Source: Bacteroidota bacterium
GTDB taxonomy: Bacteria; Bacteroidota; Bacteroidia; Chitinophagales; Chitinophagaceae
DNA: 64,000 nt
Direction: 5' to 3'
Assembly: GCA_005882315.1 (NCBI GenBank)
Contig: VBAR01000001.1
Location: forward strand, 1,499,736 to 1,563,735
The translations under genes were made by a program, and so were the position numbers. Shown piece after piece: positions 8,686 to 17,120 of the stretch; positions within the stretch are counted from its first letter, which is position 1, and every line of letters starts with the position of its first letter. The notes below the pieces were generated by a model. That model worked only from the letters and a program-made list of their open reading frames with translations. It had not been told where the DNA came from and ran no database searches.

Positions 8686-9813
8686 TTATTTTATCCCAAC
8701 TCTCTTTCCTGTCCGCATTGCTTCATAGATCGCTTCGATAATTTTTACATCCCTTCTTCCCATTTCACCGGGCACAATGGATGGTTGATTGTTTTTTATT
8801 GATAAAGCAAATCCATCCATTTGTTTTGCTTGTTGTGATAACCGCGGATATTCAATAACACCGTCAGTTGTTTTACCATGTAAACCGGAATAGTTATAAG
8901 CGGGTTGTAGTTCAAAAAATCCCTTTTCAGCTTCTGCTCTTAAAAAATTTGCATTTTCAGAATAACTGGTTCTGCATTCAGCAATCAATCCATTTGGCAT
9001 TTCCATTTGAAAAGATAAGGTTTCTTCTACTCCGAGAAATTTTTCGGGATCAGAAACAGGAGGAGATTGAGCAGTGATAGCCACCGGCTCCATACCTGTT
9101 GTGTACATCACTCCCTGCATGCAATAAACGCCAAGATCCATTAAAGGGCCACCGCCTGCCAGCTTTTTATCCAGCCGCCAAATACCTTTTGATGCTACAA
9201 AAGAAAATGCGGCAGTCATCTTTTTTATTTCACCATATACTTTTTCTTTTCCCAGCCTTACCATTTCTAAATTATAAGGATCAAAATGCAAACGATAGCC
9301 AATTGACAAAAGCTTGCCTGCTTTTTTCGAAGCAGCGATCATCTTATCACAATCGGCAACGGTTACTGCCATTGGTTTTTCACAAATGACATGTTTGCCT
9401 GCCTGTGCTGCACGGATAGTATACTCCGCATGCATGGAATTGGGAAGTACTACATATACAATATCAATATCAGGATTATCTTTTATTGAATCATAGTTCT
9501 GGTAGTTATAAACATTTTTATCAGCGATCCCATATTTTTCTTTCCAAACGGGAATTTTGGAAGGAGTGCCGGTAACAATGCCGGCGAGATAGCAATGCTC
9601 TGTTTCTTGTAGCGCTGGGGCTAACTGGCCGCCGGCATAACCGCCCAGGCCAACTAATGCAATACCGAGTTTACCATTTTTATTCTTTTGCATAGCTTTT
9701 TGTTTTGATTCTTCATCGCTACACCGACTGTTTGATGAAATTAATGGAATACTTAATCCTGCAAGTCCAAGATTGTATAAAAACTTTCTTCTTGAGTTGT
9801 TGTTATCATTCAT
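8686..9813 (-). CDS. Gfo/Idh/MocA-family oxidoreductase with Tat-like signal (375 aa)
   Basis: A 375-residue sugar oxidoreductase. The N-terminus has a twin-arginine-type signal (NSRRKFLYN, then a hydrophobic run), which suggests folded export with its cofactor, as known for Zymomonas glucose-fructose oxidoreductase. The Rossmann motif GIALVGLGGYAGG and EKPMAVT are visible, followed by GGGPLMDLGVYCMQ in the C-terminal domain. The sequence ISSNSRC after the signal is not a clear lipobox. It lies between the deacetylase and GH105 genes. It could oxidise a pentose or its oligosaccharide in the periplasm, feeding the lipoprotein lactonase. That is inference. Confidence 0.86.
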   Translation of the reverse strand: MNDNNNSRRKFLYNLGLAGLSIPLISSNSRCSDEESKQKAMQKNKNGKLGIALVGLGGYAGGQLAPALQETEHCYLAGIVTGTPSKIPVWKEKYGIADKNVYNYQNYDSIKDNPDIDIVYVVLPNSMHAEYTIRAAQAGKHVICEKPMAVTVADCDKMIAASKKAGKLLSIGYRLHFDPYNLEMVRLGKEKVYGEIKKMTAAFSFVASKGIWRLDKKLAGGGPLMDLGVYCMQGVMYTTGMEPVAITAQSPPVSDPEKFLGVEETLSFQMEMPNGLIAECRTSYSENANFLRAEAEKGFFELQPAYNYSGLHGKTTDGVIEYPRLSQQAKQMDGFALSIKNNQPSIVPGEMGRRDVKIIEAIYEAMRTGKRVGIK

Positions 9814-9834
9814 AAAAGATGTTTTATTATTAGT

Positions 9835-10626
9835 TTAATTAGCCCGGGACTGATATTTTTTTATATACTCCGCCGCACCGATCATAGGGGTGATCCAGAT
9901 ATCTTTTTCATTTTGCTTCAGGTAGTTTAAAAATTCACGATGAGCTGGAATTGATACATTCAATCCATTGCCACCACCTACGCCATGAAAAAGTATAACA
10001 AGTAATGAATTTGTTTCCATTGCCTTCTTCGCCCATTCTATCATTTGAGCACTGGTTTCGCCATTCACCATATAACAATCTACGTTGAGCAGATCGATCT
10101 CATTTATTTTATGCATCTCTGCTCTCACTGCTCTTGCTGCAACAAAATCATCTTTCATTGAATAAATAAAAGAGGAATCGCCGATCTTCATATCGCCACA
10201 GGTAAAAGCAAATGTTCTTTTTGTTTTTCCATCCAGGGCCTGCAGAAACAAGTTTGTCATTCTCGTTTCATCAACCATTCTTTTCACTGTATAATTATTC
10301 ATATCATATTCCGGTTTCACCCATTCTCTTCCTTTGCCACCAATACAGGGGTGATATAATGTATGATTACCTAATTCATGACCTTTTGCAGCAAGTTTTT
10401 TCCAATCATTCATTCTCGTCTGCATTGATGATGAAAAAGCAGTGATGTAGAAAGTTGCTTTTAGTCCTAACGAATCAAGAACAGGAATTGCATTATCTAA
10501 ATGCTCATTGATGGCATCATCGTAAGTAAGTACTACTGCACATTTTTTTCCATGCCAGGGCAGGCTAACTTGCGAATGGCAAATCTGTGACGACAGCAAT
10601 GTTATGAACAGGAGTATCTTTTTCAT
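9835..10626 (-). CDS. CE4-like polysaccharide deacetylase
   Basis: A 263-residue exported protein of the NodB-homology (CE4) fold. The start is taken at the ATG at 10626 (MKKILLFITLL), giving a clear signal peptide ending at SQICHSQ. This start sits 4 bases after the preceding GH10 stop, whereas the upstream in-frame option at 10650 overlaps that gene. The first motif is LTYDDAINEHLDNAIPVL (metal-binding Asp pair) and the second is GHELGNHTLYHP (His-x3-His). The C-terminal VILFHGVGG carries a further conserved His. Xylan acetyl removal is the likely role in this locus, but chitin-type substrates remain possible. Confidence 0.85.
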   Translation of the reverse strand: MKKILLFITLLSSQICHSQVSLPWHGKKCAVVLTYDDAINEHLDNAIPVLDSLGLKATFYITAFSSSMQTRMNDWKKLAAKGHELGNHTLYHPCIGGKGREWVKPEYDMNNYTVKRMVDETRMTNLFLQALDGKTKRTFAFTCGDMKIGDSSFIYSMKDDFVAARAVRAEMHKINEIDLLNVDCYMVNGETSAQMIEWAKKAMETNSLLVILFHGVGGGNGLNVSIPAHREFLNYLKQNEKDIWITPMIGAAEYIKKYQSRAN

Positions 10627-10630
10627 ATTC

Positions 10631-11776
10631 TTATTTTTTAAGCGGAACATTTAATACCGCATGTAAAGCTGGTTTAGCCTGCAGCTGCCGATTCCATAGT
10701 AAAGGATAATTAGTCCTGTTGGGTATTGGATAGCCATTCTTCCAACTCATACCGTCGTGGATACCCCAAAGGGTAACTCTATCTATTTTGTTTCTTTTGT
10801 TATAAAAAATCCTGAATAATTCTTCATATCTCTTTGCCAGTACGGTTTGCATACTATCTGGTAAGCCTTTTTGATAAGGATCAAAGAACTCTTTAAACTC
10901 TTCCAGTTGAAATTGCCTTTCAGACATGCTTTGACCGATGATCTGTCCTTCTTTTGTTAATGGAAGTACATCAACATCCAGTTCAGTGATCATTACTTTC
11001 ACCCCACATGCGGCAAAAGAATCTATTGCTTTTTCAATGTATTTGTTCTTTGGATAATTTAATCCCCAATGGCACTGCATACCAATACCATCGATGCGAA
11101 TGCCTTCTTTCTTTAGCATCTTTACCAGGCGTACTATGCCATCTCTTTTTGCAGGCCGCCATTCATTAAAATCATTGTAGTATAGTTCTGTGTTGGGCGC
11201 ATATTTCGCAGCAAACATGAATGCATACTTGACAAGTGTATCACCATTACCAAAAGCATTCACCCATGTGGTAGGACGATAGTTACCGTCTTCACCGATC
11301 ACTTCATTAACGACATCCCAGGCATGCACCCGACCAGCATATCTTCCGGCTACAGCTTCTATATGACTTCTTAATCGTTCAATTTGTTCTTCTTTTGTAT
11401 TAGGTTTCCCTGAGGCATTGGTAAAAAACCATGGAGGACATTGATTATGCCAAACCAACGTGTGACCAATAATGAACATTTTATTTTTTTCACCAAACGA
11501 AACAAATTCATCGGCAGGGCCAAAGTTGTAAACACCAGGTTCTGGATTGATCAATGCAGCTTTCATTACATTTTCAACTGTGATCGAGTTGAAATGCTTT
11601 AACACAATATCCTGGGTTGCTTTATCTCTTCCTGACGTTGTTCCAGGATTGACGGCAGTACCAATAAGAAATGCATCCTTATAGACGTCCTTTAGTGTAG
11701 TTTGCGCCGTTGCAATTGTTGAAACAAAGTTCCATAACGCTAAAAACGATATTATTTTAAAACTGCGATCTTTCAT
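10631..11776 (-). CDS. GH10 endo-beta-1,4-xylanase, secreted (copy 2)
   Basis: A 381-residue GH10 xylanase. The signal peptide MKDRSFKIISFLALWNF...ATAQ looks like type I cleavage, with no lipobox, so it is probably periplasmic or secreted. GHTLVWHNQCPPW, WDVVNEV with acid/base Glu158 and VMITELDVDV with nucleophile Glu265 are present. Its start lies inside the end of the CE15 gene (20-base overlap), pointing to translational coupling. Compared with copies 1 and 3 it differs in anchoring and in loop segments such as NPGTTSGRDKATQ, which suggests a division of labour rather than simple redundancy. Confidence 0.93.
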   Translation of the reverse strand: MKDRSFKIISFLALWNFVSTIATAQTTLKDVYKDAFLIGTAVNPGTTSGRDKATQDIVLKHFNSITVENVMKAALINPEPGVYNFGPADEFVSFGEKNKMFIIGHTLVWHNQCPPWFFTNASGKPNTKEEQIERLRSHIEAVAGRYAGRVHAWDVVNEVIGEDGNYRPTTWVNAFGNGDTLVKYAFMFAAKYAPNTELYYNDFNEWRPAKRDGIVRLVKMLKKEGIRIDGIGMQCHWGLNYPKNKYIEKAIDSFAACGVKVMITELDVDVLPLTKEGQIIGQSMSERQFQLEEFKEFFDPYQKGLPDSMQTVLAKRYEELFRIFYNKRNKIDRVTLWGIHDGMSWKNGYPIPNRTNYPLLWNRQLQAKPALHAVLNVPLKK

Positions 11777-13307
11777 ATTTTAAAAACTTATTTGCCCATG
11801 GAATAAAAAATTTAAAGTTGGGAGCATCGGTATGTCCGCCATCATGTTGGCGCCATGCTAATTCACCATTAAGCATATCGGTTAGCATTGGTGGCATTTT
11901 CTCTTTCATATAATCATTAGAAACACCAATATCTTTTGCTCCAAGTAACTTAAATACTGAACCAGCGGCAACAGTAGCCATATAACTGCCAACCTGGTCA
12001 AGCCATTTTGCATCGCCTTTTTCAGGAATACCATAACTGATAAATGTAAGTCGTGGTGCACACAATGCAATTAAGTCATGCGAATCAACCGGCAGATCGC
12101 AACCAGTCTTCTTTCCAAATGATGATTCATCTGTTCCATATTTTAAGTAATTGCCGGCCATCCAATGATACTCGCCACTGCCGGTAAGGCTTTCCACTGC
12201 TTCTCCAAATACCCGACGATGAAGTGTGGCGCCACCTTTACCTGATGAACCGATCAATCCAATTGCGAAACGTTGTTCAAATGCCAGTGTTACTAATGCA
12301 GCTTTGCCATAACGAGATACTCCTTCGATGCCTACTTGTTTTGCATTTACTAATGTATCTGTTTCTAAATAATCCAATCCTCTTGCTGCGCCCCATGCCC
12401 ATGCCCGAAGTGATCCCCAATCGTCTGGCTTACGAGGCTGCCCTTTATTTGCTAAACCAATAATTCCTCTTGTAAGACCTGCTCCATTATCAGCTTGTAT
12501 GCTGTTTGTTTCAATGGTTACATAACCCCAACCTGCAGCCAGTAATCTTTCCTGTGGAGTTAGTTCTTCGTCAGGTTTTGGAGGAGCAAAAAAATTAGGT
12601 GCTGGAAGTCTTGTGATCGGTTGATATGCTGGATATTTTTCAAAAATTGTTTTCAGGCTCGGATCATTTTTTATCATCAACTCTTTGAATGCCGCATTAA
12701 GTTTTTCCATTTCATCAGGCGCAGGTTGTGCCGGAGCCGGGAATGAAGGACGACCGCTAAACATCATTAACACAGGAACCGGGCCTTTCACATTTGCAGG
12801 TACCACCAACATCATATTAATATCAACGTTTATCAACGGATATTCACTGTTGTCAACATGCCCTACGAGCATTTTAGCAATTACAGGAATACGATTAACG
12901 ATCTCTCTGTCAACCACCTTTACTGTCCATGTAACTTTCGGAATATTTTTTGGAAGACGACCATAAACTTCTTTTTCCAGATCTTCTATCAACTCAGGCC
13001 GGCGTTGATTCCACCAGGCATCTGCTGTTGTTACTTTATTGCCATTTTTTGTTGTTAACACATCTGGTAGTTGTGGACATGGATTTGCAATTGATTCATC
13101 ATAATTAGCATGATTGGGAGCAGACTCATTACCACTTGGGCCTGGTCTTAATTTTTTTATACCCAACTGCTGTTTCATGTTATCATGATCCTGCTGAGCT
13201 GTGAATGTTGTGAGCTTTGGGTATTTCGTGCTGTCAATCTTTGTCATTTGCGCTGTTGATGCATACGCAAGACATAATGCCAGGAAAAAAAATGAGTTCT
13301 TTTTCAT
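11757..13307 (-). CDS. CE15 glucuronoyl methylesterase
   Basis: A 516-residue alpha/beta hydrolase of carbohydrate esterase family 15, which cuts the ester between 4-O-methyl-glucuronate on xylan and lignin alcohols. The signal peptide ends near YASTAQ. The nucleophile elbow is GVSRYGK with Ser331. Downstream are RRVFGEAVESLTGSGEYHWM, typical for bacterial CE15, and QHDGGHTDAP with the probable catalytic His492. The N-terminal ~130 residues precede the core. It overlaps the second GH10 by 20 bases and follows the SASA-type esterase. Its presence marks the locus as aimed at lignified glucuronoxylan. Confidence 0.92.
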   Translation of the reverse strand: MKKNSFFFLALCLAYASTAQMTKIDSTKYPKLTTFTAQQDHDNMKQQLGIKKLRPGPSGNESAPNHANYDESIANPCPQLPDVLTTKNGNKVTTADAWWNQRRPELIEDLEKEVYGRLPKNIPKVTWTVKVVDREIVNRIPVIAKMLVGHVDNSEYPLINVDINMMLVVPANVKGPVPVLMMFSGRPSFPAPAQPAPDEMEKLNAAFKELMIKNDPSLKTIFEKYPAYQPITRLPAPNFFAPPKPDEELTPQERLLAAGWGYVTIETNSIQADNGAGLTRGIIGLANKGQPRKPDDWGSLRAWAWGAARGLDYLETDTLVNAKQVGIEGVSRYGKAALVTLAFEQRFAIGLIGSSGKGGATLHRRVFGEAVESLTGSGEYHWMAGNYLKYGTDESSFGKKTGCDLPVDSHDLIALCAPRLTFISYGIPEKGDAKWLDQVGSYMATVAAGSVFKLLGAKDIGVSNDYMKEKMPPMLTDMLNGELAWRQHDGGHTDAPNFKFFIPWANKFLKYERSQF

Positions 13308-13323
13308 TTTTATTTATTGTTTG

Positions 13324-15261
13324 TTATTTATCAGTTCTGAATGGCGAAGCAGGTAAACCTTCTTTGTTATACAAATTCGGATTCACGGGATTATCCGCCC
13401 ATGCATAACGGACATACATTGGACTCGCAACATTATCATTCCATACAACAATTTTATCTCCATCAATTTTTGCTTTTGCCCAGACAAATTTTTTATCTGC
13501 ACCGGCAATCGCAAACTCGCTTAATTCTTCACCGTCATTTGTAATTAATCCACTTCCAACATTACTGAAACTGATCGTTATTTTATTTCCTTCAATGGTT
13601 GCAGATTGATAGATTGGACCTGAATAAACAATGGTTTCACCGTATGCAATTTTTTCTGCGGCAAGCGCCAGCCTGTCTCCGACAGCTTTTTTATTATCAG
13701 GATGAATGTCATTCCATTCACCAACATCAATGGCGACAGCCATTGCCGTATTTGGAACGGATAGTGATTTTAATTGAGCTTCTCTTAAGCCAGCCCATTG
13801 GCTTTCTGATGGCAGGTAATTATAATCCATAAATCCCGGAAGCTGCACGAATAAAAACGGAGCACCTGGTTGTTTCCATTTATTTCGCCAATCTATAATC
13901 TGTGCAGGCTGGAGTTTTGCATATTCATCAGCTCTGCCTGAATTACTTTCACCCTGATACCATAGAAATCCTTTGACGGAATAGTTTGTCAATGGGGCCA
14001 CCATTGCGTTGTATAATGCGGCTGGTTGATTTTGAGCACTGATGCCACCCCCTCCGCCACCAAATCCGCCACTAGGTATGAATACTTCACCAACCTTATA
14101 TTGCCAGTAGCCTTTCAGATCAATAGTATCATTACCTGCAAACAAGCAATAAGGTTTATCAGGAACAAAGCCTCCCTTGCCGTTATTGTTGGTTACTTTA
14201 ACCACCAAAATATTCTTACCAGTCTTTAACAAATCTGCAGGTACATTATATCTTCTTTGCGGATACATATATGTTGTATTGCCTACCTGCTTTCCATTGA
14301 TATATAAAATATCCGCATCAACAATCCTTCCTAAAAAAACTTTAGCCGCTTTGCCAGTCATAGATGCAGGTATATTGACTTCTTTTCTGTACCAAACAAC
14401 TCCATTCAGGTCTTTGATACCCTGGTCTTCCCAATAACCAGGTACAGAGATCGTTTTCCAGTTTTTAGGAACATATGAAATATCATACCATGTTTTCGGC
14501 CCTGTTAATCCTTTATCCTGCGGGGGCGGAGCTTGCCTGTTTGTATTATTGGCAAATGATCTTCTGCTTAATCCATTTATATAGGCAGTGTCTTTATTTT
14601 TTTGAATGGTACTGATCAAAGCAGGAAAATCTTTTAATCCCTCCTCACTTGTCCATGCTTCAATAGGAGTGCCCCCGACACTTGCATTAATTAAACCAAT
14701 GGGCACATGATATTTTTCATAGATCTTTAATGCAAAAAAATAAGCGATAGCAGAAAATGGTCTTACATCTTCTGGGTTGGCCCATTTCCAATAACCAGTT
14801 GGAAGATCTTCCTGGGGACCTTGCAGGTTGGTGATTGTAGGTATCCAAAAATGTCTTATCTGCGGATAATTTGCTTCAGAAATATCCTTTGCATAAGTCA
14901 CATCATGAATATTCATTTGATGCACCATATTGGATTGGCCACTACAAAACCATACATCACCAATCAGAATTTCTTTCAAGGTAATTTTATTCTTTCCGGT
15001 AATATCCATTGTGTAAGGCCCTCCTGCTTTCATAGGAGAAAGAATCACCAACCAATTACCGGCTGCATCTGCTTTTGTTTTATAAGTTTTGTTATTAAAC
15101 TTTATCGAAATCTTTTCATCTTTTGATGCCCATCCCCAGATCTTTATGTTGGCATCTCTTTGCAAGATCATACTATCTCTTACAAGACGTGGTAATTGTA
15201 TCTGTCCATTGGCAAAAGACAGAATCAATGAAGCCGTTATTGTGTATAAAATCTTTTTCAT
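13324..15261 (-). CDS. SASA-domain carbohydrate esterase (CE20/sialate-O-acetylesterase-like)
   Basis: A 645-residue exported acetylesterase. The start is the ATG at 15261 (MKKILYTITA), which gives a signal peptide ending at FANGQ. The upstream in-frame codons overlap the cupin gene and lack a signal. The catalytic SGNH-like domain is split: GDVWFCSGQSNM carries Ser110, and DVGEWNDIHPDNKKAVGDRL near the C-terminus carries the Asp/His pair. Between them a jelly-roll insert of about 130 residues (WYRKEVNIP, LGRIVDADILYINGKQVG) resembles the beta-galactosidase sugar-binding fold. Such proteins remove acetyl groups, and acetylated xylan or xylo-oligosaccharide is the likely substrate in this operon. 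Confidence 0.87.
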   Translation of the reverse strand: MKKILYTITASLILSFANGQIQLPRLVRDSMILQRDANIKIWGWASKDEKISIKFNNKTYKTKADAAGNWLVILSPMKAGGPYTMDITGKNKITLKEILIGDVWFCSGQSNMVHQMNIHDVTYAKDISEANYPQIRHFWIPTITNLQGPQEDLPTGYWKWANPEDVRPFSAIAYFFALKIYEKYHVPIGLINASVGGTPIEAWTSEEGLKDFPALISTIQKNKDTAYINGLSRRSFANNTNRQAPPPQDKGLTGPKTWYDISYVPKNWKTISVPGYWEDQGIKDLNGVVWYRKEVNIPASMTGKAAKVFLGRIVDADILYINGKQVGNTTYMYPQRRYNVPADLLKTGKNILVVKVTNNNGKGGFVPDKPYCLFAGNDTIDLKGYWQYKVGEVFIPSGGFGGGGGGISAQNQPAALYNAMVAPLTNYSVKGFLWYQGESNSGRADEYAKLQPAQIIDWRNKWKQPGAPFLFVQLPGFMDYNYLPSESQWAGLREAQLKSLSVPNTAMAVAIDVGEWNDIHPDNKKAVGDRLALAAEKIAYGETIVYSGPIYQSATIEGNKITISFSNVGSGLITNDGEELSEFAIAGADKKFVWAKAKIDGDKIVVWNDNVASPMYVRYAWADNPVNPNLYNKEGLPASPFRTDK

Positions 15262-15262
15262 T

Positions 15263-16036
15263 TTAATTTCTCCATTGAAAAGCGAAATACTCACATTGTT
15301 CTTTTCCTGTATTCAATAAAGCATGCGGTATCAGTGATGGAAGAAATACCACATCACCTGGCGCTGCAGGAATTAGTTTTCCATCGATATGCATAGTTAC
15401 ATTACCACGTAAGATCAAAACAATTTCTTCCTGCACATGTGTATGTGGTGCATGACTAACAGAATCTGCATTCAAAGCAGTAGTGTGCATTTCAAACTGC
15501 GCCAATTGTGAGGTGGCACGGTTAAAAAAATCTCTTCGAAATCCTTTGCTTGTATTATTTGTTTTTAATTCTTTCCAGTCGAGCATAAATGAACCGCCGG
15601 CCTGTTTGCCACGTTCGTGATTTGGAATCCTGCCTTTATATTTTAAAATATAGTAAGTAGCAGTTGTGGCTCCTGCATTCTCAATTCCATGTTCATCGCC
15701 GGGCATGACAAAAGCTATGCTGCCCGGGCCGAGTATTTTGCTTGTATTGCCAATTGTAATTTTTACCGTTCCCTCTTTTACAATCATCAATTCTTCCTGG
15801 TCAGTATGTGTATGAGGTGGATGCGGGGCTTTGCCCGGTTCCAATGTTGACGTATGTATTTCAAAATAGGATAGCGATGTAGTGCTTCCTTCCAAAATTT
15901 GCCTTCTTATTCTTGTGTCTTCTTTTTTGGGTTCCAGTTTATTCCAGTTATAAACTGCCGGTGCCAATGAATCCGTTTGTTGCCCTATCAATGATGATGT
16001 ACAAAAAATAAGTAAGATGTATAGTATATGCTTCAT
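15263..16036 (-). CDS. exported double-cupin protein
   Basis: A 257-residue protein with a signal peptide (MKHILYILLIFCTSSLIGQ) and two cupin barrels. Each barrel has the metal-binding pattern: PHTHTDQEELMI plus PGDEHG in the first, and PHTHVQEEIVLI plus SLIPHALLN in the second. Each domain is preceded by an RRQ/RRDFF segment and a YFEIHTS/QFEMHTT strand, so the halves look like an internal duplication. The gene is packed with 1-base gaps between the CE1-like and SASA-esterase genes. Bicupins can be isomerases, oxygenases or sugar-binding proteins. No reaction can be assigned. Confidence 0.8.
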   Translation of the reverse strand: MKHILYILLIFCTSSLIGQQTDSLAPAVYNWNKLEPKKEDTRIRRQILEGSTTSLSYFEIHTSTLEPGKAPHPPHTHTDQEELMIVKEGTVKITIGNTSKILGPGSIAFVMPGDEHGIENAGATTATYYILKYKGRIPNHERGKQAGGSFMLDWKELKTNNTSKGFRRDFFNRATSQLAQFEMHTTALNADSVSHAPHTHVQEEIVLILRGNVTMHIDGKLIPAAPGDVVFLPSLIPHALLNTGKEQCEYFAFQWRN

Positions 16037-16037
16037 A

Positions 16038-17120
16038 TCAGTTTACTTTCTTTATGAACTGTGAATTGCCATACGTGTTGAGTTGAAATCCTTGCGGCTT
16101 TCCGTCTGTATTTTTAAATTCAAGATTGAAAAACTCAGCCGTAGAATAATAAGCAGTTTCACTTGATGCGTATAACAGGTATTTATTGTTGGCAGAAAAG
16201 TATAAAGCCAGCCTGCCATCTTCGTTCTTTATTTCAATCTTATTTCCATTTGTTGCTTCATAAGTGCCCGTATACTTATTTAAAACTGCCGCATTAAGAT
16301 CTAGTTTTGGTTTTTCAAAAATATATTGCATGCCCCGGCTGAATGTTTCGCTTTTGGTTCCGGAGTGACCGGTGTTCTCCAGGATTTTTGATTTGAGTGA
16401 CGCAGAGCTGTAATTACTGGCGGCCATTTGCGCAGCAAATTTTTCATAAACGGGACGGCTTCTTTCCACATCACCAATGGTCATGTATACTCTAACAGGG
16501 TTAGATAATTTTTTTTGAGCAAATTCTTTTTCATACTTCGATAATACTTCACCACCCCAGCCGACCGAAGGGCTTGCAGCCGCATAACCCGTGAACATAT
16601 CTGTATGTGTAAATAAAGCATATAAAGTAAACAATCCACCCAGCGAGCAACCCATCAATGTTCTGTTTTCAGATGAAGCTTTATAGTTTGTTTCAATGAA
16701 AGGGAATAATTCATTTTTCATAAACGAAAGAAATTGATCAGCGCCGCCGCTTTGCGGTAACCTGTTTTCTTTAGTTGGTGTATAATCTCTTGCTCTTAAA
16801 CTATCCGGGTTGGGATTGATGCCGCCCCATGTAACCCCAACAATAATCAACTCGGGAATAAAACCATCATAGTAATGCTGACCGTATAATGATTTAAGTA
16901 AAGGAAAATCCCATTGCGAATCCATGAGATAAACAACAGGATATTTTTTATTACTGTTTTTATAACCGCCGGGCAACAAGATCTGTAATTCATATTCCTG
17001 CCCTGCAACAATGGAAGAAGTTATTTTTCTTACTTCCGAACCGGGAATATCTACACGGGGATATTGTGCAGATGACCTTACATAGGCTACAATAAAAAAA
17101 ATGGTAAGAATCTTTTTCAT
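16038..17120 (-). CDS. CE1-like esterase (enterochelin-esterase/feruloyl-esterase fold)
   Basis: A 360-residue exported alpha/beta hydrolase. The signal peptide MKKILTIFFIVAYVRSSAQ is followed by the family's PVVYLMDSQWDF and LIIVGVTWGG strands, the nucleophile elbow MGCSLGG with Ser159, and the late NTGHSGTKSETFSRG, which carries the probable catalytic His. A C-terminal extension of about 75 residues (KYTGTYEATNGNKIEI onward) resembles a DUF3471-type lipocalin-like tail. In a xylan operon, acetyl- or feruloyl-xylan esterase activity is likely, but the same fold hydrolyses siderophores. The start codon overlaps the upstream gene's stop by one base. Confidence 0.82.
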   Translation of the reverse strand: MKKILTIFFIVAYVRSSAQYPRVDIPGSEVRKITSSIVAGQEYELQILLPGGYKNSNKKYPVVYLMDSQWDFPLLKSLYGQHYYDGFIPELIIVGVTWGGINPNPDSLRARDYTPTKENRLPQSGGADQFLSFMKNELFPFIETNYKASSENRTLMGCSLGGLFTLYALFTHTDMFTGYAAASPSVGWGGEVLSKYEKEFAQKKLSNPVRVYMTIGDVERSRPVYEKFAAQMAASNYSSASLKSKILENTGHSGTKSETFSRGMQYIFEKPKLDLNAAVLNKYTGTYEATNGNKIEIKNEDGRLALYFSANNKYLLYASSETAYYSTAEFFNLEFKNTDGKPQGFQLNTYGNSQFIKKVN

